Shown here: positions 33,866 to 42,463 of the stretch, in pieces | How the letters are laid out: the number at the start of each line of letters is the position of its first letter | Numbering within the stretch: position 1 is the first letter of the stretch | Assembly (NCBI RefSeq): GCF_018390605.1 | Contig: NZ_JAHBGD010000017.1 | Coordinates: 284,352-348,351 of the forward strand | Reading direction: 5' to 3' | DNA length: 64,000 nucleotides | Source: Ancylobacter defluvii | Lineage (GTDB): Bacteria > Pseudomonadota > Alphaproteobacteria > Rhizobiales > Xanthobacteraceae | Position numbers and translations under genes: made by a program | The notes under the pieces: model-generated | Told to the model about the DNA's origin: nothing | The model's database searches: none | What the model saw: the letters and a program-made list of their open reading frames with translations, nothing else

Positions 33866-33925
33866 TCAACGCGCCTCGTCGTTCCGCGCGAACGGGTTCA
33901 CGACGAAATAGGTCACGCGCGCCAT
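33866..33925 (-). pseudogene. Truncated copy of the 79-residue hypothetical gene
   Basis: Behind GGAGGACATC an ATG starts MARVTYFVVNPFARNDEAR and then a TGA. This matches the start of the protein at 30661-30900 (MASVTYYVVLPFVRDEEG), including the ribosome site. Only the first 19 codons remain, so it is a remnant of a duplication or of a related element. The rest of 33666-33865 shows no gene. Confidence 0.65.
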
Positions 33926-33934
33926 GATGTCCTC

Positions 33935-34177
33935 CTACCGGAACCACTCCTGTCCGGTCGCGATGCCTTTCCGCGAAAGCGTGTAGAATCCGTCGACCTC
34001 TCGGTTGAGCAGTCCTTCCTCAGCCAACGCCCTCAGCGCCACATCTGTGTCGATCGTCATCGAGAGTGCGGTCACAAAATCCTGAAGCGACGCCGCACTA
34101 TGGAACCCGAGATCACCTTTGGTGCGGCGCCAGTCGTCATAGATGTACCTTAAGATGACGGCGTTATCGGGTGACAC
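33935..34177 (-). CDS. Small hypothetical protein, winged-helix-like
   Basis: An 80-residue protein from a GTG with GGAGGAG five bases upstream. The pattern VILRYIYDDWRRTKGDLGFH, then DVALRALAEEGLLNREVDGF and YTLSRKGIATGQEW, looks like a small winged helix-turn-helix (a recognition helix followed by a beta wing). A DNA-binding role is possible but not shown. Confidence 0.6.
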   Translation of the reverse strand: MSPDNAVILRYIYDDWRRTKGDLGFHSAASLQDFVTALSMTIDTDVALRALAEEGLLNREVDGFYTLSRKGIATGQEWFR

Positions 34178-34188
34178 GGCAGCTCCTC

Positions 34189-34410
34189 CTATGGCGACGG
34201 CTCGTCGAGGTCGTTGCCATTATAGCCGCTCGGAGGATCCGCCTCAGACCCGGTGGCAAAAATTATCGTATCGCCGGGAGCGATCTCGCGCTTTGCTCGC
34301 TGATCCCACCGGCGATGAATGAAGTCGGGTCGCCCCCAGATCCTGACGGCAGACCAGAACTCATCGCCGCGGAACGCGACGAAGTGGAGTGTCGGTTGCA
34401 GATGGGTCAT
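34189..34410 (-). CDS. Small conserved hypothetical protein
   Basis: A 73-residue protein from MTHLQPTLHFVAFRGDEFWS, continuing VRIWGRPDFIHRRWDQRAKR and APGDTIIFATG. I recall similar small proteins in rhizobial prophages and islands, with no known function. Its ATG overlaps the stop of the upstream gene (ATGA), so it is the last of three coupled minus-strand genes. Confidence 0.6.
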   Translation of the reverse strand: MTHLQPTLHFVAFRGDEFWSAVRIWGRPDFIHRRWDQRAKREIAPGDTIIFATGSEADPPSGYNGNDLDEPSP

Positions 34411-34619
34411 CCGTCCCTCGCTGCTCGCCAGGTCTGCGAGAACCCGGGCCAGCCGAACAGGGAATCCCCCGCTTCCACGAGGCGGTTGCCGAGCCGGCGG
34501 ACCACAGCCCGCTCGACTTCCTGATAGGGATCGTTCAGCCACCAGCGCCGGCCCTCGGCCGTGAACTCCATGTGGACCGGCTCCCCCGCTTCGATTCGAT
34601 CCTCAGCGGTGTCCGTCAT
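34407..34619 (-). CDS. Small hypothetical protein
   Basis: A 70-residue protein from MTDTAEDRIEAGEPVHMEFT. The segment RRWWLNDPYQEVERAVVRRL suggests a short strand and helix. It overlaps the gene upstream by 17 bp and the gene downstream by 4 bp, so the three are likely one transcript. Confidence 0.55.
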   Translation of the reverse strand: MTDTAEDRIEAGEPVHMEFTAEGRRWWLNDPYQEVERAVVRRLGNRLVEAGDSLFGWPGFSQTWRAARDG

Positions 34620-35148
34620 TCGGCACGGCCTCGATCTTGTGGTTCCGGGCCGCCTTCTTCGCGACCGCATAGCCGCCGCAGGCGCGGTGAGGCACCACAC
34701 CTTCATCTTCCTCGTGACACAGGAAGGCCGGCTCGCCGGGGCCGAGCGTCTCCCCGGCGTCGATCACTGTCGAGGTGCACTGGTTGGCGATCGAGCCGCG
34801 CCGGAAGGCGCAGGAGCCGCACATGGCGGGATTGTCCTGCGGCACGCGGGCCAGTTGAACGCCGAGCAGTGCGCCGAAGATGGTTGGAAGGTTCACCTTC
34901 TCGGCGTCGTGCGGGTGATAGCCGCCCTCGGTGATCAGCAGGAGCTCCGCACCGTCCCGCACGTTCGCCACGACCGAGTTCGCAAGGCCGACGAACTGGG
35001 CGAATGCCTCGATCAGTGCCGGCATGCCATGCTGCTCGGCGAACTTCTCCAAGAGTTCGACGCGGACCCGGTTCGGCAGCATGGCGCAGGCGGCGAGCGT
35101 CGTGGCCGCATCGTCTGCGAGCTCGTAGTCGATCGCGGGGTTCATCAT
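34603..35148 (-). CDS. Cysteine-motif hypothetical protein
   Basis: A 181-residue protein from MMNPAIDYELADD with GGAAG upstream. A helical N-terminal half (LPNRVRVELLEKFAEQHGMP) is followed by a cysteine part: NPAMCGSCAFRRGSIANQCT, then EPAFLCHE and HRACGGY. Five cysteines with CxxC spacing suggest zinc or an Fe-S site. The motif CGSCAFRxGxxAN is one I recall from small phage/plasmid-borne proteins of unknown role. First gene of a three-gene coupled group. Confidence 0.6.
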   Translation of the reverse strand: MMNPAIDYELADDAATTLAACAMLPNRVRVELLEKFAEQHGMPALIEAFAQFVGLANSVVANVRDGAELLLITEGGYHPHDAEKVNLPTIFGALLGVQLARVPQDNPAMCGSCAFRRGSIANQCTSTVIDAGETLGPGEPAFLCHEEDEGVVPHRACGGYAVAKKAARNHKIEAVPNDGHR

Positions 35149-35561
35149 GCGACCAACTTCCATTGGAAAGCGGGGATTTCCAGCCGGGGGGGCGACGAAG
35201 AACGGACCTCCGCTACCAACGTTCACCAACAATATCGGCCGTTTGGCGGTAGGTTGGGAGCCTGGCTCAGTTCGGCGAAATGGCCGTGAAGTTGCGGTCG
35301 AGCTGAGCTGTTGCCAGCACCGGATGCGTAATCACGCTTCCCACCAATAAGCGGCAACAGACAGCCCCCCTTCGCGACACCCCGCAGAAACGACGGCACC
35401 AACTGCTGCCCTCGAACTGGAAATCCAGTTCCGCCGACAAACTCAAAGCTGCCTGACCGTGGCCCCCACTGAGCGTTGGGTTAGGCTTAGCGCGCAACTG
35501 TCATCGCCAAAACGCTTGTGAATGACGAATTGACCGGCATGACCACAATGCGTGTTACCGC
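35149..35561. other. Gene-free stretch
   Basis: No convincing coding frame, RNA gene or repeat is visible. Short open frames here lack ribosome sites and have no protein-like composition. The promoter of the minus-strand group ending at 34189 should lie near its left end. Confidence 0.4.
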
Positions 35562-35795
35562 TCAGCCCTCCGCTGCATGGCGTTTCGACACTTCGGTAGA
35601 TTGGGATGTGTCGATCAGGCTGGCTTTAATTCCATTGAGCGCGCTGAAAATGGCCTCAAGCAGGGCTGTGCTGAAGGGATCGAGTTCGCCATAACCCTCC
35701 AGGCCGGCATCAGACGCACGTTGCTGTCGCTCCGCAGTCGCAGCCGCCATTAGCTTGGTGATAGCAGCGTCTATTTCTGCTGCGACTGTTCCCAT
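35562..35795 (-). CDS. Small helical hypothetical protein
   Basis: A 77-residue protein (MGTVAAEIDAAITKLMAAAT) with AGAGG before the ATG. It is mostly amphipathic helix (ALLEAIFSALNGIKASLIDT). No family recognised. It stands alone between stretches of weak coding signal, so confidence is moderate. Confidence 0.45.
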   Translation of the reverse strand: MGTVAAEIDAAITKLMAAATAERQQRASDAGLEGYGELDPFSTALLEAIFSALNGIKASLIDTSQSTEVSKRHAAEG

Positions 35796-36385
35796 TGGAA
35801 CCTCTTCTCGGCACGAGTTATCGTATCAGGCCTACACCTTATGCGATCATAAATTATTTCCGTCACGCAAAAATTGCGCCGCGTCACAAGATTGGCTTTG
35901 CATCTCGGCGCTCTTGATAAGTCCAGCTCAACGCGCCGTCCACCTGGCGGCTTTGCCGAATACCGACCGACTTCGTCCCAGTGCAGGAAAGCGAACCGAT
36001 CAGCCGGCACCAGATACCCCATTCAGGCTGTCCGCAGCGCGAGAATGAACACTCGAAGTTACGCAAGCAACAGAAACGCGCACCGACGACCGCCTCCCCT
36101 AGGATAATGGCTCGAAGACCATCACGCTTGTGGCATTGGCAGGCGCTGCTTGAAGAACCTTTGCTGCTGACGTAAGTGCATGGCGTCTCGCAGCCCACAT
36201 GTGAACAGCGGCAGGCGCAGACGACAGGCGAAATCCGCGATCGGAAAATATCATTGCCGAAGCGGGGACTCTTCTCGCAGATCTCGCGCGCAGCGGTGCG
36301 CTCTGCTTCGCACCGAGCCTCCTAGCAGATTGGCAATCGGCATGCGAATGTAGCTGAAAAATCACTAAGTACCTGGGAGGATTCG
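35796..36385. other. Low-signal region, possibly decayed DNA
   Basis: Several overlapping short frames exist on both strands, none with a ribosome site. One minus frame (35771-36022, MGYLVPADRFAFLHWDEVGR) has some protein-like character and might be a remnant. Base composition is lower in GC than the flanks. I call no gene. Confidence 0.35.
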
Positions 36386-36592
36386 ATGCCTGATCTCACG
36401 CTCAAGAGCATGGTTAAAGTGCTGACCATTCGCGAAGGCGACTTGAAAGTTCCGCTCTTGGAAGCAGTGGAAATGATCGACGAAAACCCCGCCTGGCACG
36501 TCCGTATTCCGACCGGGTACACCCCACATGGTGGGAAGGTACTGGCGCTCAACGACATCCGGCGCCTCGTCAAAGAACTACCGCGCATATAG
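36386..36592 (+). CDS. Small hypothetical protein
   Basis: A 68-residue protein with an excellent GGGAGG site seven bases before the ATG. It reads MPDLTLKSMVKVLTIREGDL then AWHVRIPTGYTPHGGKVLAL and NDIRRLVKELPRI. The compact alternation of strands and helices suggests a folded small domain. No family recognised; flanked by weak regions. Confidence 0.55.
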   Translation: MPDLTLKSMVKVLTIREGDLKVPLLEAVEMIDENPAWHVRIPTGYTPHGGKVLALNDIRRLVKELPRI

Positions 36593-36824
36593 CCGTGCAA
36601 CTCCGTTCTGTATCATTTCGGTTACCGCTCCTGCTCGCCTCTGCAGGATTGGACGGCGAAAATATCGACGCAAATGTGGTGTATATGGAGCGCCCAGCGT
36701 CTTGTTCCCCCGTCGACGACCCTCAGCGTAATAAAATGGTAAGATTTTTCTGCCGTTGAAAGCGGTGGGCAACTTGGCAGCGGCCGAATCACATGTGATC
36801 TTTCCCTCACAAGGGAGAGGTGGA

Positions 36825-37115
36825 ATGCTTGATTCGACCGACCGCACGAACATCCCTCTATCGCGGCATGCATATGTCCGATTTGTGAGCTTCGGCGCCC
36901 CTAATCAGACACGTGCCTTCACGACGAGACTGACTACGCTCGACCAACTTCCTACCGAGTATAATTACATCGCCGAGTCTCGGTCCTTTGTGATTCTTGG
37001 CATCTGGGTTGACGGTATTGGACGATTGAACGGCTACTCGGCCGAAACGTTCGTCAGAACCGTTGCGCGAAGAGTTACCGCAGCCGGAATCGTGCCAATG
37101 CGAGCAACTATGTGA
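36825..37115 (+). CDS. Hypothetical protein
   Basis: A 96-residue protein from MLDSTDRTNIPLSRHAYVRF, chosen over the ATG at 36756 because GGAGAGGTGGA lies just upstream. It continues PTEYNYIAESRSFVILGIWV and the C-terminal helix AETFVRTVARRVTAAG. No family recognised. It is the last intact gene before the decayed efflux locus. Confidence 0.5.
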   Translation: MLDSTDRTNIPLSRHAYVRFVSFGAPNQTRAFTTRLTTLDQLPTEYNYIAESRSFVILGIWVDGIGRLNGYSAETFVRTVARRVTAAGIVPMRATM

Positions 37116-38021
37116 CCTGAGCCGAGCCCCTTACTGAGCTGCGTGGACATTCGGAATCCCAGATGAAGTATTTCTAACCACGATCGAAACTCCGGGCGGT
37201 GTTCAGGAGTGCGGTGCGGTTCGCCCCGAACGCCACGATGGGCATGATATTTGTGAGATTGCCGGCCGCGAATGTGTATGGCGGTGAGGCGGGAATAGCT
37301 TAAGTGACGAAGGAAGCCACTTTCGAGGCTGCCTGTCGGCGTGGTGCTACTGGTAGAGCCTGATCAGCTTCGGCCGGCGGGTCGGCATCGTGGTGGCCGC
37401 AGCGGTGCCACTCACCCTTGCTGTTGTTTTCGTCATCATGCTGGAGACCGGCCGCTTCTTCGATCGCATCACGCTGGGCGCGTTCATTCTCGGTCTCGGC
37501 CTGCTCGTCGACGACGCTATCTTCATCGCCATCGAGGTGATGACGATGAAGATAGCGGAAGGCGTGGACCGATGCTCTCGGGCACGCTGGTGACGATCAT
37601 CGGTCTCATGCCGGTTGGCTTAGCCCATTCCTCGGCGGGCGAATATGCCGGCAACATCCTCTGGATCATGGCCTTCGCGCTCATCCTGTCGCGGTTCGTG
37701 GCGATGGCGTTCAAGCCCTATCTTGGCGTCAAACTGCTACCCGACATCAAGCCTACCGATGGCGGCCACCACGCCATCTACGACACGCCCGGCTATCGGC
37801 GGCTCCGCGCCATCATCTCATGGGCGGTACGCCACAAGTTCATCGTCGCCGGCGCCGTGGTGCCGTTCTTCGCCGTGTCGGTGGTAGCCATGGGCAAGGT
37901 GCGCCAGCAGTTCCCCGGTCTCCGACCGGCCCGAGGTCCTGGTGGAGGTGCGCCTGCCGGAGGGAACCAGCATCGCAGTAACCAGAAACGCCGCAAGGCT
38001 GGTCGAGGCGTGGCTGCATTA

Positions 38022-38848
38022 GGGTCTAAACTCAACGAACAAATTATGATTCGATCGGTTCATGGATAGAGAAGGTCCCATGAGCCGATTGTTCTGGTTG
38101 AACGATGACCAATGGTCGAAAATCGAACCGCTTCTGCCTCATTATGGCAGCCCGCCACGTGCCGATGACCGGCGCATCCTGTCGGGTATCGTCCATGTGC
38201 TGCGCTGCGGCTGCCGCTGGCGCGATTGTTCGATCGATTACAGCCCCTACACCACGGTTTACAACCGCTTCAACCGATGCTTCCGCAATGGGATCTGGCA
38301 GCGCCTCTACGCCGCCCTGACCGGTGATTGCCGCACGCCGCGCCAGTTGCTCGCCGACAGCACCCACATCAAGGCGCACCGCTCGGCCGCCGGCGCCGAA
38401 AAGAGGGGGGGCAATGTCAGGCGATCGGTCGCTCCCGCGGTGGTCGAACGACTAAGATCCCTGCCCTGAGCGACGGCCGGGGCCGGCCGCTGGTTCTTGC
38501 CCTCACGCCGGGCCAGGCGGCCGATATCAAGATGCTGCCGGTCATGCTGGACGCCGTGCCGCCGGCCGACGAGCTTCTCGCTGACAAGGCCTGCGACAGC
38601 GACAAGGTCCGCGACGATCTCGCCAGCCGAGGGACACGCGCCATCATCCCCCAACAACGATGATCGAAAATACCGGCATCCATTCGACAAAAGGCACTAG
38701 AGGAAACGCAATGCCATCGAGCGCATGTTCTGTCGCCTCAAGGACTTCCGCCGCATCGCCACCCGATACGACAAGTTCGCGAGAAACTATCTCCCCAGCC
38801 TCTGCCTCGCAGTCCTCGTCTCATGCTGGCTGCGTTGTGTCTCGACCC
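38022..38848 (+). mobile_element. IS5-family (IS427-type) insertion sequence, 827 bp
   Basis: The element lies inside the RND remnant. Its ends are imperfect inverted repeats, GGGTCTAAACTCAAC on the left and the complement of GTTGTGTCTCGACCC on the right (12 of 15 match). A TA flanks each end (38020-38021 and 38849-38850), consistent with a 2-bp TA target duplication. Length and transposase type fit the IS427 group. Removing it restores the RND reading phase. Confidence 0.85.
38080..38848 (+). pseudogene. Degraded IS5-family transposase
   Basis: The first part (SRLFWLNDDQWSKIEPLLPH; ILSGIVHVLRCGCRWRDC; QLLADSTHIKAHRSAAG) runs to a stop at 38469. It shifts to the -1 frame at a G7 run (38405-38411), where KIPALSDGRGRPLVLALTPG and LLADKACDSDKVRDDLASRG follow. 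A second shift near 38650 and a TAG at 38698 break the catalytic C-terminal part (NAIERMFCRLKDFRRIATRY). The G7 shift could be the normal programmed frameshift of this group, but the later lesions make it inactive. Confidence 0.8.
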
Positions 38849-39673
38849 TAGCTGCCGGAAGCCGAGATCGTCACCTCCTATATCGGCTAGGGCGCACCGC
38901 GCTTCTTCCTGGCCATGGCGCCGGAGCTGCCGGACCCCGCCTTCGCCAAGATCGCGGTGTTGACACCCGATGCCGAGGCCTACGAGGCACTGAAGCTGAG
39001 TTGCGCCGGGCCATCGCCCAAGGGCTCGCACCAGCGGCCGATCTGCGAGTCACGCAGCTGGCTTTCGGCCTTACACGCCGTTTTCGGTCGAGTTCAGGTT
39101 GCGCGGGCCGGACGCTACCGTATTGCGCGCCATTGCCGACGAGGCGCTCGCCATCATGCGCGCCAATTAGAACACACGGCAGGCGAACGGCGTCCTGATG
39201 CGCAACACCCTGATCCTGATCGGCCAGATTTATACCAATCAGGAATAGGAACTTGATCCCTATCACGCGGCAGTGGAAGCAACGGTGCAGCGAGCGCGGC
39301 CGGTAATCATCACCGCGCTGACAGCGGTTCTGACGTTCATCCCGTGACGCATTCGGTCTTCTGGGGCTCGCCTGCCTACACTCTTATCGACGACAAGATG
39401 GTCGGCACCGTGCTTATTCTCATCTTCCTGCCAACGATTTATGCTGTCTGGTTCCGCATGCAGGCGCGTGAGCCAATGTCGGTACTCCACAATGCGGCGC
39501 CTGTGGCCTCGGATCCTGCTTTGGCGCCAGGTGAATGACCGTGACGACTGGAGAGATCGCGCCTACCCCATCCACTATCAGTCAGCAGCCCGCAGGAGAT
39601 GACGGAACAGCGGCAACCCCGGAGGGCTGAAGAGAGGACGCCTATTCTCCAGCCCTGCCGGCAGATCGCCGCT

Positions 39674-40634
39674 TCAGCTGTGCAGGAAGGCCAGCAGATC
39701 CGCGTTCAACCTGTCCTTGTCGGTATGGAGTAGTCCATGAGATCCGCCGGGGTAGACGAGCAATCTGGCCTGCGGGATCAGCTTTTTCGTCAACGTGCCC
39801 GAGATCTCCAATGGAACGATCTGGTCGTCATCGCCATGGACAATCAGGGTTGGGACGGTGATTGTCCTGAGGTCGCCGCGGAAATCGGTCTCGGAAAACG
39901 CGCCGAGCGCGAGATACGCGGCCAGAATGCCGGTCGCCTCTCCCTGTCGCCAGTAATTTTGCCGCAACCCCTCCGAGATCTTCGCCCCCGGACGGTTGAA
40001 GCTGTAATAGGGCATGGTGACATCGAGGTTCCACTGAGACCGATCGGCCTGCACAGCGGCACGAAACCCATCGAAGACGGAGAGCGGCGCGCCACCCGGG
40101 TTCGTGTCGTTTTTGAGCAGGAACGGCGTCACCGATGCCACGAAAGCCACTTTAGCGACGCGGCCTTGGCCGTGGCGGGCGATGTAGCGGGCGACCTCGC
40201 CACCACCCATCGAGTGCCCGACGAACGTCGCCGCGCGTAGGTCGAGCCTATCGACGAGTTCAGCGAGATCATCGGCAAAGGTATCGTAGTCATATCCGCT
40301 TGCCGGCTGGCTCGATCGCCCGAAACCACGGCGGTCATGTGCAATGACGCGATAGCCGTTCTGCAGCAGGAACAGCATCTGGTCTTCCCAGGCATCGGAG
40401 GACAACGGGTAGCCATGGCTGAAGACCACGGCGGGACCCGAGCCCCAATCCTTGTAATAGAGAACAGTGCCATCCCGGGTGGTGAACCGGTCGGCAACCG
40501 GCCCGCCGGTGCCTGTCGGTTTCGCCGTCTTGGCTTTTGCCGGATCGGTGAGTGCGGCATGGCCCCCCCGCGGCAGCCACACCCCTGAGAATATGACGCC
40601 GTGAAACGCCATCATTAGTTGTATTTCCGAGCAT
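39674..40634 (-). pseudogene. Tat-exported alpha/beta hydrolase (chloroperoxidase-like), frameshifted at G7
   Basis: The body is an intact alpha/beta hydrolase of the non-haem chloroperoxidase type: FSHGYPLSSDAWEDQM, FVGHSMGGGEVARYIARH with the nucleophile Ser, VPTLIVHGDDDQIVPLE with Asp, and YPGGSHGLLH with His. The natural start (ATG 40634 with CAGGAG upstream) encodes a twin-arginine signal, VSRRHILRGVAAAGG. It lies in a different frame: a run of seven G (plus-strand C at 40563-40569) shifts it, and six G would join signal and enzyme. So the gene is broken, phase-variable, or carries a base-call error. Confidence 0.75.
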
Positions 40635-40724
40635 GATTGACTCCTGTGACATGTGTCGCTCGTGAAAAATGAAGATGATCTGATGCTTAGGCGGCTCCCA
40701 AGCTCCACATAAGTCGCTTGAGAA

Positions 40725-41409
40725 TTACATTCCGAGCCGACGCAGTTCGTCTTGTGCGCATATCTGACCGTTGCGATTCTTTACGCTCGGTAGCTCTGCA
40801 ACCTTGATGCGCCAGGCAATCAGTGCGGACAACTGCGCCGGAAGAGCGATGCCGGCCGCATCGGCGAACATGAGACCGGCGAAGAGGGTAATGTCGGCCA
40901 TCGAGAAGCGGTCTTCGGCAACGAACGACCGGCTTTTCAGAACGGCGTCGAAATACTTCATTCCGCGCAGGGCTCTATCGCGCTCGCGCGCACGCCACTC
41001 GTGGCGACCGGTCCATTCAGGGCTCTGGAACGCTTCAAGATCAGCGCCGAGACCGGGCGTGCCATGATGGAAGTAGTGGCCGTCCGCATCGAGCACCTTC
41101 CGCCTCGGCCGGCCTTTGCATCATGTGGATAACGGCTTTCTCACGTGGCGTTCGGCCGGTCAGCGTCGGCTCGTCATCGAAATGGTCGAGATATTCAGTG
41201 ATGGCCATGCACTCAGCAATGTAGGTGCCGTCTTCGAGTTGCAGGACCGGCAGCACGCCGGACGGATTCTTCTCCGGGAAATCAGGCTGCTTGTGCTCTG
41301 CCGCGATGAGGTCAACGGATACGAACTCGACTTGAGCATCGAGATTTTTTGGCCAGAACGATGCGGATTCGTGCGCGGTCGGGAAACCGGGACGGTCAAA
41401 GATTTTCAT
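40725..41409 (-). pseudogene. Frameshifted glutathione S-transferase
   Basis: The N-terminal thioredoxin-like half reads MKIFDRPGFPTAHESASFWP, then NPSGVLPVLQLEDGTYIAEC and AITEYLDHF, the GSH-binding region. The helical C-terminal half (VLDADGHYFHHGTPGLGADL; FVAEDRFSMADITLFAGLMF) is intact but in another frame from about 41100 on. Joined, they give a full-length GST of about 225 residues. It is divergent from a TetR gene that probably controlled it. Confidence 0.78.
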
Positions 41410-41427
41410 GCGAACGATCTCCTTGTC

Positions 41428-41499
41428 TATCTATCGATAGATATGCATCGTCACTAAGCCTTCCCAAACCGCCGGTCAACATCTATCTATCGAGTGATA
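41428..41499. promoter_or_regulatory. Two TetR operator-like sites between GST and tetR
   Basis: TATCTATCGATAGATA (41428-41443) is a perfect 16-bp palindrome. TATCTATCGAGTGATA (41484-41499) is a related, imperfect copy. Each lies exactly 19 bp from the start codon of the gene it faces (GST at 41409, tetR at 41518). This symmetry is what one expects if the TetR protein represses both genes. Confidence 0.7.
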
Positions 41500-41517
41500 G
41501 GTGACGAGGCGGCGATT

Positions 41518-42087
41518 ATGAAAACCACCCCTGACATGCGCGAGGCGGTGATGACGGCGGCGAAAGCTGCCGTCCAGGCGCGTGGCTACAATGCGTTGAG
41601 CTTTCGCGAGCTTGCCAAGGAAGTGGGGATCAAGAGCGCCAGTGTGCACTATCACTTTCCCACCAAGGGCGATCTCGGTGCGGCGCTCGCACGCCGATAT
41701 ACACAGGATGGTGCAACCTACCTGGAGGAGTTGCTGGCTCAGTCCGATAGCCCCGGCTGGTGCATGGACCGATATATCGAGATTTTTCGTTCGGCTCTGG
41801 CCAACGATAATCGTATGTGCCTGTGTGGGATCATGAGCGCCGAACTCGACAATCTCCCGCCGGAAGTCAGGATCGAAGTCGATAAATTCGCCGGCGTGAA
41901 CGTCGCCTGGATCGAACGGGTTTTGCGCCTGGCGAAGCCTGACGTCAGCGAGGCCGCGTTGAAAAAGCAGGCCATGGCGATCTTCGTCGCCATTGAGGGC
42001 GCACAACTTATCTCCCGCGGCTGCCGCGATATCGCGATCTACGACCAATCGGTTCAGGCGTACCGCGAGGCCGGTCTCATTCCTTGA
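41518..42087 (+). CDS. TetR-family transcriptional regulator
   Basis: A 189-residue regulator from MKTTPDMREAVMTAAKAAVQ. The N-terminal helix-turn-helix is LSFRELAKEVGIKSASVHYH followed by FPTKGDLGAALARRY, the standard TetR signature. The C-terminal ligand domain contains RMCLCGIMSAELDNLPPEVR, read in parts, a pattern of the branch regulating small-molecule stress genes. It is divergent from a broken GST, with two matching operator-like palindromes between. It outlived its likely target. Confidence 0.85.
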   Translation: MKTTPDMREAVMTAAKAAVQARGYNALSFRELAKEVGIKSASVHYHFPTKGDLGAALARRYTQDGATYLEELLAQSDSPGWCMDRYIEIFRSALANDNRMCLCGIMSAELDNLPPEVRIEVDKFAGVNVAWIERVLRLAKPDVSEAALKKQAMAIFVAIEGAQLISRGCRDIAIYDQSVQAYREAGLIP

Positions 42088-42211
42088 ATCCAGGCGCGTT
42101 CACAGCGCGAGCCGACGGCTGTCCCTCATGTCGGCCGGCCTGCAACGACAGAGCGGGGCGCTGGCTTGGTGTCGGAATATCTTCCAGCATCATGCGCCGG
42201 TCGTTTGCCGC

Positions 42212-42451
42212 TCACTCCGGCAGCGGCTGCATCTGGAGCAGAACCCTTGCCGCCTCTACGCAGCGCGCCATACGCTCCATCGAGCGCCAATCGACCGCCC
42301 CGGTGGTCTTGCCGAAATAGATCTCCCAGGCCAGGGCAAGGACCGGCTCGCCATGCATATCGCGCTCGATGTGCCGTGCGGCCGAAGCGAGTTGCTCGGG
42401 ATTTTGTCCGGCGCTCGTCTCGGCTACCACGTCAAGACAGTCCTCGCACAT
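42212..42451 (-). CDS. Small hypothetical protein downstream of the beta-propeller gene
   Basis: A 79-residue protein from MCEDCLDVVAETSAGQNPEQ, with the helix ASAARHIERDMHGEPVLALA and VDWRSMERMARCVEAARVLL. It begins 12 bp after the beta-propeller stop on the same strand, so it may close the transporter operon. No family recognised and no clear ribosome site. The plus-strand side of 42088-42211 holds no gene. Confidence 0.45.
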   Translation of the reverse strand: MCEDCLDVVAETSAGQNPEQLASAARHIERDMHGEPVLALAWEIYFGKTTGAVDWRSMERMARCVEAARVLLQMQPLPE

Positions 42452-42463
42452 GGCGTAAGGCGC

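Larger units (their letters stand above)
37335..39538 (+). pseudogene. RND efflux permease remnant, split by an IS element
   Basis: Pieces of an AcrB/RND-type permease appear in order. GIVVAAAVPLTLAVVFVIML and LGLGLLVDDAIFIAIEVMTM come first, followed by GTLVTIIGLMPVGLAHSSAG, then SWAVRHKFIVAGAVVPFFAV. After the IS come PEAEIVTSYIG, FFLAMAPELPDPAFAKIAVL and a C-terminal VGTVLILIFLPTIYAVWF. The 5' third is missing, there are several frameshifts, an internal deletion and in-frame stops (TAG at the IS border and at 38888). It cannot make a transporter. Confidence 0.85.

Noticed and set aside
35771-36022. Possible 83-residue minus-strand protein (MGYLVPADRF)
   Set aside because: The start has no ribosome site, it overlaps the next gene by 25 bp, and it lies in a low-signal stretch. 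It might be a remnant but is not supported.
1-37115. Search for an attachment site, tRNA target or integrase
   Set aside because: No tRNA gene, integrase or matching direct repeats were recognised by eye, so prophage limits are left open.
38080-38469. Intact single-frame transposase
   Set aside because: The reading frame ends at 38469, and the rest needs two frame changes and read-through of a TAG at 38698.
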